From Chlamydiota bacterium (GTDB lineage: Bacteria > Chlamydiota > Chlamydiia > Chlamydiales > SM23-39), in the NCBI GenBank assembly GCA_027451585.1, contig DAIDIZ010000055.1:1-50086 (forward strand): a stretch of DNA of 50,086 nucleotides, in the 5' to 3' direction. Positions 18,561 to 27,811 of this stretch are shown one piece after another. Under the pieces are notes generated by a model. That model ran no database searches. It had not been told where the DNA came from and saw only the letters and a list, made by a program, of their open reading frames with translations. How positions within the stretch are numbered: position 1 is the first letter of the stretch; every line of letters begins with the position of its first letter. Both the position numbers and the translations under genes were made by a program.

Positions 18561-19241
18561 CTACTGGGCAACTTCTGAGCCAGAGGGAGGACTTTCTTCT
18601 GTTTTTTTACTTGTTTGAATCACTTCGACTTCCAAAATCAAAAGAGAGTGGGGAGAAGAGGTCTTTCTCTCTAAACCAAGATCGGGATGCATATAAAGCG
18701 ATCGAACCTCTCCCTCCCTCATTCCCAAGATACCTTTCTTCAACCCAAGAGCCGCCTCATCTAAATCGAGAATCTCTTCAATAACGGGAATCGTCTCTCC
18801 ATTTAAATAGCTCCCTTTGTACCGAATCAACGGACGATCATAAAGAGTCACCTTTTCGCCGCCCCCTTTTTTCACAATCTCGTAGAGGATTTTACCTTCT
18901 TCTAGAGAAACGATATCGGCCTTGGATTGAGTGTTTTGGAGAAATTCTTCTGCTTTTCTTAGGTTTTCTTCTCCTCGTCTCGCCGCCGCCGCCTCTTGCA
19001 GAGAAGAAAGAGCCTCCATGCACTCTTCTTCAGTAAGTGGCGATGTCTCTCCCTTAGAGGCTTTCTCTATCCCTCGAGCAAGCGCCCCTACGTCAAGAGT
19101 TAGACCGAGAAGCTGAAGATTTTTCCCAATCAGATGCCCCATCGCCTCAGAGACCTTCTCTACCTCTTTTTCTTTCTCAAAAGACTCCTCTGCAGAGCAA
19201 AAGGAACACAATCCTATAACAACACAGAAAAACAAAACCAC
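18561..19241 (-). CDS. mip: Mip-like FKBP-type peptidyl-prolyl isomerase
   Basis: 226 aa from GTG 19241, 4 bases after GGAGG; TTG 19235 is an alternative. A signal peptide with several Cys (VVLFFCVVIGLCSFCSAEE) allows either SPase I or lipoprotein processing. The FKBP_N dimerisation helix follows ('SEAMGHLIGKNLQLLGLTLDVGALARGI'; key parts GHLIGKNL and DVGALARGI), a close match to Mip/FkpA. A long linker helix leads to the FKBP domain from about residue 120 (IRYKGSYLNGE ... GMREGEVRSLYMHPDLGL). The usual active-site residues are largely replaced: the Phe-Asp pair after 'DG', the Trp of 'vIpGw' and the Tyr of 'AYG' are absent. It may act as a periplasmic chaperone with little isomerase activity. 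Chlamydial Mip is a surface-exposed infectivity factor. Confidence 0.8.
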   Translation of the reverse strand: MVLFFCVVIGLCSFCSAEESFEKEKEVEKVSEAMGHLIGKNLQLLGLTLDVGALARGIEKASKGETSPLTEEECMEALSSLQEAAAARRGEENLRKAEEFLQNTQSKADIVSLEEGKILYEIVKKGGGEKVTLYDRPLIRYKGSYLNGETIPVIEEILDLDEAALGLKKGILGMREGEVRSLYMHPDLGLERKTSSPHSLLILEVEVIQTSKKTEESPPSGSEVAQ

Positions 19242-19319
19242 GTTTCCTCCCAAAAATATGCAGAAATAAATGTGACACTTGAGTATAACCGTTTGCTGAT
19301 CAAAAGAGCCATAGTGAAG

Positions 19320-20777
19320 ATGTTTCCGCTTCGCATTCTCCTCTCCACTGTCCTTTTTCTCACTCTCTTCTCAATTCCTGTCTTTGCGACAGAAGACTAT
19401 GTCCATACGGAAGGGATCTATCTCGGAGAATCTCGGGAGAAATTGATGGACTGGATGTGTCGCTATCTTCCTTACAATCCGTCTATTGTGATTCTAAAAG
19501 AATCAATCGAAGATGGAGCGAAATATACAAATACTTGGCCGATGGGAACTATTTCCTATTGCAATCTTGAAGATCCCTCAAAAGACTACTCGTGCGATCT
19601 CCTCTGGATCAATTCCAATGGCGATGAATTGATCCTCTTAAAAAGGGCGACCTCACTGCTTAAAAAAGCAAAAGTTGTCTATCTATCAACACAGCCCATT
19701 CAGCAAGGGATTCATTGGGAAAAAATGAAAAGGCTCATGCACGCCTCCGGATTTGGCCTTGTGAGTCATTGGTTTAAAAAAGAGGAGAGGGGGGACGCTA
19801 TTTTCGTTCGATTGGACATTCTCGAAGGGGAAAGAAATTGCCTTGCTTGCTCCCCCCATCATCTAAAAGAAGCGGAGATTCGATCGCCCCCTCTCAACCT
19901 CAAACCTTTCTTAAAAATAGTGCGAGATAAACCGACGACATGTCAAATGAAAGGGATCGATTTCATTTACATGATCAACCTCGACGAAAGACCCGAAAAA
20001 TTCGAGGCGACAAGAGCCTCTTTAGCTATCTACGGGATTCATCCTTACCGATTCTCGGCAGTCAATGGATGGAAACTCCCTTTGCACGAGATCAATGAAT
20101 TGGGGATCCAGTTCTATCAGAACATGCTCGCAAAAAAATTGATGGGAAGCACTTTCGAAATGGGCCTCGATCGAATCTACCGATCTAATGAATTCATCAA
20201 GGCTAACGGAAAAACTTATTTCCCTCTTGGAATGACCCAAGGAGCTATAGGAATTATCTTAAGTCATCTTTCGGTCCTCCAAGACGCTTATGAATCGGGA
20301 TACCAAACCATCTGGATCATGGAAGACGATGTAGATCCCATTCAAGACCCCAGAATTTTGTCTGATCTTGTTTGCGAGCTGGATTATTTAAGCCCATCTT
20401 GGGATATCCTATTTACCGACACCGACACCAAGGATAAAGAGGGAAATCATATCTCGTGTCGAGCCGTCGCTGCCCGACCTAACCTCAGACCTCAACCCAT
20501 CCAAACATTCCTCGATCAGTTTTATCCGCTAGGGACTCGATTTTATCGCACAGGGATGCGCTATGGAGCCTATTCCATGATCATCCGGCGATCCGGCATA
20601 GAAAAAATTTTAAACTACTACAAAAAATATCGCATCTTCCTTCCTTATGACATGGATTTCTGGCTTCGAGGAGATTTCGAAATGTATTGCCCTACTGAAG
20701 ACATCGTCTCCCATAAACCCCATTCCCTCTCCGATAACGGAACCCCTTCCTATGAAAAATCGATAGAAAACGGTTGA
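19320..20777 (+). CDS. glycosyltransferase family 25 protein with extra N-terminal domain
   Basis: 485 aa from ATG 19320, which opens a signal peptide (MFPLRILLSTVLFLTLFSIPVFA). The upstream frame extension overlaps mip antisense and is rejected. Residues about 25-190 resemble a worn-down Rossmann-type methyltransferase domain (KLMDWMCRYLPYNPSIVILKES, NGDELILLKRATSLLKKAKVVYLST; cited in part only). From about residue 210 a GT25 domain begins (IDFIYMINLDERPEKFEAT). It includes 'GAIGIILSHLSVLQDAYESG' and the acidic metal-binding triplet in WIMEDDVD (about 332-339). GT25 enzymes add galactose or glucose to lipooligosaccharide. Export by a signal peptide is unusual for a nucleotide-sugar-using enzyme and may indicate secretion into the host or an uncleaved anchor. 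Confidence 0.75.
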   Translation: MFPLRILLSTVLFLTLFSIPVFATEDYVHTEGIYLGESREKLMDWMCRYLPYNPSIVILKESIEDGAKYTNTWPMGTISYCNLEDPSKDYSCDLLWINSNGDELILLKRATSLLKKAKVVYLSTQPIQQGIHWEKMKRLMHASGFGLVSHWFKKEERGDAIFVRLDILEGERNCLACSPHHLKEAEIRSPPLNLKPFLKIVRDKPTTCQMKGIDFIYMINLDERPEKFEATRASLAIYGIHPYRFSAVNGWKLPLHEINELGIQFYQNMLAKKLMGSTFEMGLDRIYRSNEFIKANGKTYFPLGMTQGAIGIILSHLSVLQDAYESGYQTIWIMEDDVDPIQDPRILSDLVCELDYLSPSWDILFTDTDTKDKEGNHISCRAVAARPNLRPQPIQTFLDQFYPLGTRFYRTGMRYGAYSMIIRRSGIEKILNYYKKYRIFLPYDMDFWLRGDFEMYCPTEDIVSHKPHSLSDNGTPSYEKSIENG

Positions 20778-20851
20778 CAGAAGGGGCGGGTCGTCGATAC
20801 GCTTATGGTAGGAAAAAATGGTTCGATACATCTCCTTACGGTGAAAAATTC

Positions 20852-22201
20852 GTGAGCGTATTCAATTTTCTAAAACCGGCCCCCCATGTCTCTGAAATAG
20901 AAGACTCTTCTGTTGTAGAACAGCGCTATAAATACTGGCGAATGAGAACTTTCTTAGCCATGTATGTCGGCTACGCTTTTTATTACTTCACAAGAAAAAG
21001 CTTCACGTTCGCCATGCCTGCTCTGCAAATGGAGTTGGGATTGAGCAAATTCGATCTCGGTCTGCTCGGAAGTTTCTTAAGCATCTCTTACGGAGCGAGT
21101 AAGTTCATCAGCGGGATGTTAGGAGACAAATCCAATCCCCGCTATTTCATGTCGATTGGCCTGATTCTCACCGGCATTTTTAACATCCTCTTCGGTATGT
21201 CTTCCGCAATGTGGGCTTTTAGCTTCTTTTGGGCCCTCAATGGGTGGTTCCAGGGATGGGGTTGGCCAGGATGCGCTAAGTTACTCACTCACTGGTACTC
21301 TCATTCAGAACGAGGGAGATGGTGGAGTATTTGGAGCACTTCTCACAATGTAGGCGCCACGCTAATTCCCTTGCTTGCCCCTCTTTGTGCCAATTTCTTT
21401 GGGTGGCGCTACGCTCTGTATGTTCCTGGTATCATTTGTATCTTCGCTGGATTTTACTTGATGAATCGGTTGCGAGATACTCCCCAATCTCTCGGGCTTC
21501 CTCCCATTGAAAAATTTCGCAATGACTACCCTTCCGCAACAGCTTCTCAAAGCAAAGATAATGAGATCTCCATTCGAGAATTGCTCGTCGAATATGTGCT
21601 ACGGAATCGATTCATCTGGATTCTCGCCTTTGCCCAATTTTTTAACGGTTTCATCCGGACTGCTGTCAATGACTGGAGCATGCTCTATTTGATCGAGGTC
21701 AAACACTATTCTGCAATGACCGCAGGAATGTGCGTCTGTTGGTTTGAGGTAGGCGGTTTTTTTGGGATGCTCGTCGCCGGATGGGCCTCAGATCTCTTCT
21801 TTAAAGGGAGAAGAAATCCGATCAATGCGATCTTCTCCTTCCTTATCATAGCGGTGATTGCAATCGTCAAGATAGCTCTTTTCCCTTGGCCTCTTCTCGA
21901 TGCAGCGATCTTATTTCTATTTGGATTTTTCATCTTTGGCCCCCAAATGCTCCTTGGCTTAGCCGCAGCAGAGCTATCTCATAAAAAAGCAGCGGCTACA
22001 GCAACCGGATTTGCAGGCTGTTTTGCTTACTTAGGTTCTGCTACTGCAGGAGGGCCTCTTGGCTTATTCATCAAGTGGGGTGGGTGGGATCAGTTTTTCC
22101 TTTCTCTTTTCATTTGTTCTCTTTTCGGGGCTCTGATCGTCTTGCCTCTTTGGTCGATTAAAACGAGAGAAAAAGAATCCAATAAAGAAGTGTCTACCTA
22201 A
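20852..22201 (+). CDS. uhpC: MFS sugar-phosphate:phosphate antiporter UhpC-like
   Basis: 449 aa from GTG 20852. An in-frame TTG at 20774, overlapping the previous stop, would add 26 residues without family character. It has twelve membrane helices of the OPA family. Signature segments are YAFYYFTRKSFTFAMPAL in helix 1, 'LGLLGSFLSISYGASKFISG', 'GDKSNPRYFM' in the helix 2-3 loop, and 'GWGWPGCAKLLTHWYSHSERG'. These match UhpC/UhpT-type proteins; in Chlamydia UhpC is used to import host glucose-6-phosphate in exchange for phosphate. The gene ends one base before dnaE begins. Confidence 0.88.
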   Translation: MSVFNFLKPAPHVSEIEDSSVVEQRYKYWRMRTFLAMYVGYAFYYFTRKSFTFAMPALQMELGLSKFDLGLLGSFLSISYGASKFISGMLGDKSNPRYFMSIGLILTGIFNILFGMSSAMWAFSFFWALNGWFQGWGWPGCAKLLTHWYSHSERGRWWSIWSTSHNVGATLIPLLAPLCANFFGWRYALYVPGIICIFAGFYLMNRLRDTPQSLGLPPIEKFRNDYPSATASQSKDNEISIRELLVEYVLRNRFIWILAFAQFFNGFIRTAVNDWSMLYLIEVKHYSAMTAGMCVCWFEVGGFFGMLVAGWASDLFFKGRRNPINAIFSFLIIAVIAIVKIALFPWPLLDAAILFLFGFFIFGPQMLLGLAAAELSHKKAAATATGFAGCFAYLGSATAGGPLGLFIKWGGWDQFFLSLFICSLFGALIVLPLWSIKTREKESNKEVST

Positions 22202-25200
22202 ATGTCCCAATGGATCCCCCTCAATGCCCATTCTCAGTTTTCGATTCTCGACTCAACAGTTTCTGTCGTAGCTCTTGCTGAACGGGCAAAAAAACGGGGT
22301 CTCCCGGCCATTGCCTTGACCGATCAAGGAAACCTCTATGGAGCAGTCGACTTTTCTAAGGCGTGTAAAGCGGTAGGTGTCCGCCCTATTTTTGGCTGTA
22401 AAATCGCTCTCGCCCCCAAATCACGCACCGAAAAGCAGAGAATCTACGGCGTCCCGAGTTCGCTTCCCATCGTGCTATTAGCAAAAAATAAAACAGGTTA
22501 TCTCAATCTCTGTAAACTTAGTTCAATTGGGTTTCTTGAAGGATTCTACCACCAGCCTCGGATCGATAAAGAAACTTTGTTTGCTAACCGGGAAGGTCTC
22601 ATTTGCCTCCTTGGAGCCGCTGACGGGCCTCTTGGACTTGCTATCCAACAAGGGAATGAAAAAGAAGAGATCCTTTGGTACAAAGAAGGATTCCAAGACG
22701 ATCTCTATCTCGAAATCCAACGACATCCCTTCGATCCGTCGCAAATGAAAGCAGAGAGTTGGCTTATCCAACGGGGGAAAGAGTTTGTCGAAAGAGAGGC
22801 AAAAATCAATGAGATTCTTATGAGTCTCTCTCAAGAATTCCAAATCCCGCTCGTCGCCACCAATCCGATCCACTACCTCGACCCAGAAGATTGGGAGGCT
22901 CATGAAATCCTCTTGAATGTCCAATCGGGAGAACCGGTGGAAATTTGGGAACGAGATTCGATGGGAAATCCGAAGAATCGAATCCCCAATCCAAAAAGAG
23001 AAGTCGCCTCCACACGAGAATCTTACTTCAAATCAGATGAAGAGATGAAAGCTCTTTTTGCCGATCTTCCCGCAGCCATCGCAGAAACGGTAAAAATCGC
23101 TGAAAAATGTCAGTGTGAAATTGATCTCAAAACAAAGCATTATCCTGTCTTCATCCCCCCTTCTCTCGAGGGTAAATCGTCTTCTAAAGAAGAGAGAACA
23201 AAAGAGGCTGAACATTACTTGCGCTCCCTTTGCGAAGAGGGGATTGCCACACGCTATACTCCAGAAAGGCTCTCTCACGTCGTAAAAAAGTATCCAGGAA
23301 AAGACCCTCTTCAAGTTGTCCGAGATCGGTTTGAATATGAATTCCACATCCTCACTTCCAAGGGGATGACCGACTACATGTTGATTGTATTTGATTTCAT
23401 CAACTGGGCCAAAAGGAAAAAAATTCCGATGGGACCGGGACGCGGATCGGCAGCGGGATCGATCATTTCGTACCTCATCGGCATCACCGACATTGAACCT
23501 CTCCGCTTCCATCTCTTCTTCGAGCGATTCATCAATCCTGAGAGGATTTCCTATCCAGATATCGACGTCGATATTTGCATGAACCGTAGACAAGAGGTGA
23601 TCGATTATGTAGTCGCCAAATACGGAAAGGATAAAGTAGCCCAAATCATCACATTTGGCACGATGAAAGCGAAGATGGCCATTCGCGATGTCGGACGTGT
23701 GTTGAATGTTCCTCTTTCAAAAGTCAATACCATTGCATCTCTCGTTCCCGAAGATCCCAACATGACTCTCGAAAAGGCCTTCGAGATGGATCCTGAACTG
23801 ACTCGCCTCATGGAAAACGATGACGAAGCAAAGCGAGTCCTTGAAATGGCGAGGAAAGCCGAAGGATCGATCCGGAATACGAGCACCCATGCAGCCGGTT
23901 TAATCATCTCCGAAAAACCGATCACTGAGCTCATCCCCGTCTGCACCGCCAAAGACTCGGATATGGTGGTGACTCAATTTGCGATGAAGCCTGTAGAAAG
24001 CGTCGGGATGCTTAAAATCGACTTTTTGGGACTCAAAACTCTCACATCGCTCCAGATCTGCGCTGATGAAATCGAAAAAAATAGCGGGCGCAAGATTGAC
24101 TGGAGCAACCTCCCTCTGGACGATCGAGCGACATTTGACCTGATCAATCAAGGAAAAACCCTCGGAGTTTTCCAGATCGAAACAGGAGGGATGGCCGATT
24201 TAGCAAAACAACTGCACATCGATTTCTTTGAAGAGATCATCGCCGTGGTGGCTCTCTTCCGTCCAGGCCCCATGGACATGATTCCCTCCTACATCAACCG
24301 CAAACATGGAAGGGAACCGATCGAAATTGATCATCCCCTCATGAAAGATATCCTTTCAGAAACCTACGGCGTGATGGTCTACCAAGAGCAGGTGATGCAA
24401 ATCGCGAGTGCGCTTGCCGGTTATTCGCTCGGAGAAGGGGATGTTCTCCGCAGAGCGATGGGGAAAAAAGATAAAGAGGAGATGGGAAAACAGCGGGAAA
24501 AATTCATCCGAGGAGCTGGGGACAAACAGATTGATTCAGACACGGCAGGGAGAATTTTCGATAAGATCGAAAAATTCGCATCTTATGGATTCAATAAGTC
24601 GCACGCAGCTGCCTACGCCTATCTCTCTTACGCCACCGCCTATTTCAAAGCCCACTACCCGAAAGAGTGGATGGCAGCGCTAATGACCTCCGACAAAGAT
24701 GATACGACCAAAGTGGCCAAATTCATTGGTGAAGCAAAAGCCATTGGGATCCCCGTTCTTCCTCCTGATGTCAATCAAGCAGGCAGTACTTTTTCTGCAG
24801 CTCCCGACGGGATCCGCTTTGCCATTTCTGGCATCAAAGGAGTGGGCAGCAATGTGGTCGACGCCATTTTAGATGAAAGAAAAAAGCAAGGCCCCTTTAT
24901 TTCTCTCTATGATTTTGTCCAAAAAATGGAAAAAAGAAAAATCGGTAAAAAGCAAGTCGAGCTCCTCATTGAAGCGGGGTGCTTTGATTTCACAAAATGG
25001 ACTCGAGATGCGATGCTCCTTTCTCTAGAGCCCATGTTCGACCAGGCAAGCCGAGATCAAAAAGAGGCAGAACAAGGAGTGATGAGCTTCCTTTCCCTTC
25101 TCGAAGAGCCGACCGCACTCTTTGAAATACCCCCTGAAGTAAAAAATCCCTCACCCCAATCCCATCTCCTCCAAAGGGAAAAAGAGCTCCTCGGATTTTA

Positions 25201-25888
25201 CTTAACTGGCCATCCAATGGACCAATACAAAAAGATCTTAAAACAACTCTCCTGCGTCCCATTAGGTGATTTTGAAACCATCCCTCAGGGAATGCTCGTT
25301 CGATCCTCCTTCATCATCAATTCGGTGCAAATCAAAATCTCCAGCAAAAGCCAAAAAAAGTTTGCGATCCTCAGTATTGGAGACGGGATTGAGCAATTTG
25401 AACTGCCCATCTGGTCAGAGCTTTTCGAAGAAAAACAAGAGCTAATCCGAGAAAACCAACTCATTTACGCTATTTTAGTCCTCGATCGAAAAGAGGGGGC
25501 TCTCCAACTATCTTGTCGTCACCTCGAAGACCTCTCCTCGATGAATGAAGATAAAATGCGGCTCTCAGATGAGCTGTTTGATAAACTCAAAATGCAAGTC
25601 AAAGCGAGCGCAGAATCGAAATCGAAGTGGAAAAAGGAGAAACCTGTGAGCGATGCCCCCAAACAAGAGACGAAACACTTCGTCTTTTCTCTCGATCTTG
25701 ACCTGCTCAAAATGAGTGATATTCTCAAACTGAAAAACCTCTTCCGAGAGCATCCAGGTAAATCAACTGTCGAGATTCAGTTCACGAGCCAAAAGAAAAA
25801 AATGGGGACCCTTTCGATCGACTCGCAATGGGGCATTGATGCTGACTCCAGAATCGAAGCCAAAATCAAAGCCCTCGGACTTGCATAA
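22202..25888 (+). CDS. dnaE: DNA polymerase III subunit alpha
   Basis: 1228 aa, full length for the DnaE1 class. The N-terminal PHP domain starts at residue 6 (PLNAHSQFSILDS, GLPAIALTDQGNLYGAVDF). The C-family polymerase core has PMGPGRGSAAGS near residue 410 and the catalytic PDIDVDI near 453. The third catalytic Asp region is also seen ('LKIDFLGLKTL'). The fingers region with 'FRPGPMDMIPSYINRKHG' and the helix-hairpin-helix (AISGIKGVG) follow. An OB domain (QFELPIWSELFEEK) and a C-terminal domain complete it. It is the replicative polymerase. The PHP histidines are partly changed (NAHSQ rather than HVHS), as usual in copies that lost proofreading. The ATG directly follows the uhpC stop. Confidence 0.98.
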   Translation: MSQWIPLNAHSQFSILDSTVSVVALAERAKKRGLPAIALTDQGNLYGAVDFSKACKAVGVRPIFGCKIALAPKSRTEKQRIYGVPSSLPIVLLAKNKTGYLNLCKLSSIGFLEGFYHQPRIDKETLFANREGLICLLGAADGPLGLAIQQGNEKEEILWYKEGFQDDLYLEIQRHPFDPSQMKAESWLIQRGKEFVEREAKINEILMSLSQEFQIPLVATNPIHYLDPEDWEAHEILLNVQSGEPVEIWERDSMGNPKNRIPNPKREVASTRESYFKSDEEMKALFADLPAAIAETVKIAEKCQCEIDLKTKHYPVFIPPSLEGKSSSKEERTKEAEHYLRSLCEEGIATRYTPERLSHVVKKYPGKDPLQVVRDRFEYEFHILTSKGMTDYMLIVFDFINWAKRKKIPMGPGRGSAAGSIISYLIGITDIEPLRFHLFFERFINPERISYPDIDVDICMNRRQEVIDYVVAKYGKDKVAQIITFGTMKAKMAIRDVGRVLNVPLSKVNTIASLVPEDPNMTLEKAFEMDPELTRLMENDDEAKRVLEMARKAEGSIRNTSTHAAGLIISEKPITELIPVCTAKDSDMVVTQFAMKPVESVGMLKIDFLGLKTLTSLQICADEIEKNSGRKIDWSNLPLDDRATFDLINQGKTLGVFQIETGGMADLAKQLHIDFFEEIIAVVALFRPGPMDMIPSYINRKHGREPIEIDHPLMKDILSETYGVMVYQEQVMQIASALAGYSLGEGDVLRRAMGKKDKEEMGKQREKFIRGAGDKQIDSDTAGRIFDKIEKFASYGFNKSHAAAYAYLSYATAYFKAHYPKEWMAALMTSDKDDTTKVAKFIGEAKAIGIPVLPPDVNQAGSTFSAAPDGIRFAISGIKGVGSNVVDAILDERKKQGPFISLYDFVQKMEKRKIGKKQVELLIEAGCFDFTKWTRDAMLLSLEPMFDQASRDQKEAEQGVMSFLSLLEEPTALFEIPPEVKNPSPQSHLLQREKELLGFYLTGHPMDQYKKILKQLSCVPLGDFETIPQGMLVRSSFIINSVQIKISSKSQKKFAILSIGDGIEQFELPIWSELFEEKQELIRENQLIYAILVLDRKEGALQLSCRHLEDLSSMNEDKMRLSDELFDKLKMQVKASAESKSKWKKEKPVSDAPKQETKHFVFSLDLDLLKMSDILKLKNLFREHPGKSTVEIQFTSQKKKMGTLSIDSQWGIDADSRIEAKIKALGLA

Positions 25889-25930
25889 AAAAACACCTCA
25901 CTGTATTGATAATTATTTTGAGGAAATGCA

Positions 25931-27775
25931 ATGGTCAAACCTTTTGTCCCCGCCGACCAAAAGATGAGAGAACTCACCTTTCGCTCAATCGTCATTGGGA
26001 TATTTTTTGGATTTTTCTTCGCTCTTGCCAACACCTATCTTGGTCTCAAAATTGGACAAACAGTTTCCGCCTCAATCCCTGCCGCCGTTCTCTCTCTCGG
26101 ATTGAGTCGTTTTCTCTTCCGAGGGAAAACAACGATTCTTGAACACAACATCATCCAAACTATTGCCACTATGGGAGAGGGGCTCGCAGGAGGAATCGTC
26201 TTTGCCCTGCCCGCGTTGATCTTAATGGGAGATCACCCCTCCCTTTTTAAAATCTTCCTCCTTTCTCTTTTGGGGGGGATTTTAGGAATCGTTTTCATGA
26301 TCCCTATGCGACGATTTCTGATCGTCGAGGAGCATAAAAAACTCCCTTACCCGGAAGGGACTGCCTGCGCAGAAATTTTAATGTCGAGTGCCACTGCCGG
26401 AAAAAGGGCGATTCAAGGAGTCTATGGATTTGTAGTCGCTTCTCTTTACAAAATCTGTATGAGCGCTTTTTATCTCTGGAATGAGGTCCCCTCTTTTGCC
26501 TTACGCCTCCTTCCCGGCTCTCGATTTTCTCTCGATGGAACACCAGCACTTTTGGGGATCGGCTATCTCATCGGGTTTCGTATTTCCACTGTGATGTTTT
26601 CAGGAGGGTTTCTCGCATGGATGGTGATCATCCCTCTCATCGTCGCTTTTTCAGGCACTGTAGGCGTTGTCTACCCGGGATCGATCCCGATCAGCCAAAT
26701 GTCTTCCGATGAAATCTGGTCTAATTATATCCGCTATATTGGTGCCGGTGCGGTGGCTACGGGAGGAATTTTCCACCTCATCAAGGTGATCCCGCTGCTC
26801 GCGAAAGCTTTTCGAGATGGACTCAAAGAACTTTTTAGAAAAGGGACTCATCTCCATAAACTGGATAGAACGGACCTAGATATCTCAATGAAATGGCTTC
26901 TCATCGTGGCCCTCGCCGTTGGGCTTATCCTTCTTGTCGTTCCCTATCTTTCATTTAACCTCTTCAGCGTCATTTTACTTCTCGTATTATCTCTTTTCTT
27001 CGTCGCCGTATCGTCGATTGCCTGCGGAGTTGTCGGCAGCTCATCGAGCCCTGTTTCAGGCATGCTCATCACCGTGCTCCTCATTACCTGCACCATCTAT
27101 TTAAAACTCGGCTGGACAGAAAGAGCCTATCTCATTTCCGCAATCACCTTAAGCGTAGTTGCTTGCGTCGCAATCGGTCTTGCCACAAACACCTCGCAAG
27201 ACCTAAAAACGGGATTTTTACTCGGTGCTACTCCCTGGAAACAACAGATCTCGCAAATCCTAGGACTCGTTATTCCCTCTCTTGTCATCGGAGCTGCCGT
27301 ATCTGTTTTAAATGAAACCTATGTCATCGGGTCACCCCTGTTGCCTGCGCCTCAAGCCAACCTCTTGGCGATGATTGCCCAAGGAGTCATGGAAAAAACT
27401 CTTCCATTCCCCCTCGTCTTTACCGGAGTAGCTCTAGCTTTCATTCTTCTCCTCCTCGAAATACCGATCATTCCTTTTGCCATCGGCCTCTATCTGCCCC
27501 TCTCTTTGAGTTCAGGGATTTTCGTCGGAGGGCTCGTCCGAAAGATCGCCGATTGGAAAGCCAAGGAGCTCGGAGGAGGAACCATTTTTGCCTCAGGGCT
27601 TGTGGGTGGAGATGCCCTCATGGGCGTTGTTATTGCCGCTCTCTCTGTCATCGGAATCATCCCTACTTCCCACCCCTATCTATTGCCCGATACAGCAAGC
27701 ATTTTCCTTTTCATCATCCTAGCCGCCATGACCTATAGCATTGCCTATAGAAGCCTTCCTTTGCTCAAAAATTGA
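25931..27775 (+). CDS. OPT-family oligopeptide/metal-chelate transporter
   Basis: 614 aa with about 14-16 hydrophobic helices. The start shows the OPT signature 'ELTFRSIVIGIFFGFFFALANTYLGLKIGQTVSASIPAA' (key parts: RSIVIGI, ANTYLGLKIGQTVSASIP). Also present are 'KLPYPEGTACAEIL', typical of the prokaryotic OPT/YSL branch, and a C-terminal 'SGLVGGDALMGVVIAAL'. It is probably a proton-coupled importer of oligopeptides or metal chelates from host-derived material. GAGGAAA lies upstream of the ATG; the gene follows dnaE by 42 bases and may be co-transcribed with it. Confidence 0.92.
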   Translation: MVKPFVPADQKMRELTFRSIVIGIFFGFFFALANTYLGLKIGQTVSASIPAAVLSLGLSRFLFRGKTTILEHNIIQTIATMGEGLAGGIVFALPALILMGDHPSLFKIFLLSLLGGILGIVFMIPMRRFLIVEEHKKLPYPEGTACAEILMSSATAGKRAIQGVYGFVVASLYKICMSAFYLWNEVPSFALRLLPGSRFSLDGTPALLGIGYLIGFRISTVMFSGGFLAWMVIIPLIVAFSGTVGVVYPGSIPISQMSSDEIWSNYIRYIGAGAVATGGIFHLIKVIPLLAKAFRDGLKELFRKGTHLHKLDRTDLDISMKWLLIVALAVGLILLVVPYLSFNLFSVILLLVLSLFFVAVSSIACGVVGSSSSPVSGMLITVLLITCTIYLKLGWTERAYLISAITLSVVACVAIGLATNTSQDLKTGFLLGATPWKQQISQILGLVIPSLVIGAAVSVLNETYVIGSPLLPAPQANLLAMIAQGVMEKTLPFPLVFTGVALAFILLLLEIPIIPFAIGLYLPLSLSSGIFVGGLVRKIADWKAKELGGGTIFASGLVGGDALMGVVIAALSVIGIIPTSHPYLLPDTASIFLFIILAAMTYSIAYRSLPLLKN

Positions 27776-27811
27776 CAAAATGACAGGAGATCCTTTACTC
27801 TATTTCTCTAT

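Noticed and set aside
18545-18569. Weak hairpin between the 119-aa gene and mip as terminator
   Set aside because: Only a 4-bp stem interrupted by a bulge; not enough to call.
19134-19319. N-terminal extension of the GT25 frame
   Set aside because: It reads through the mip coding region on the other strand; the signal peptide at 19320 gives a natural start.
23033-23644. 203-aa open frame on the minus strand
   Set aside because: Antisense to the conserved core of dnaE; composition is that of a reversed coding strand with no family character or ribosome binding site.
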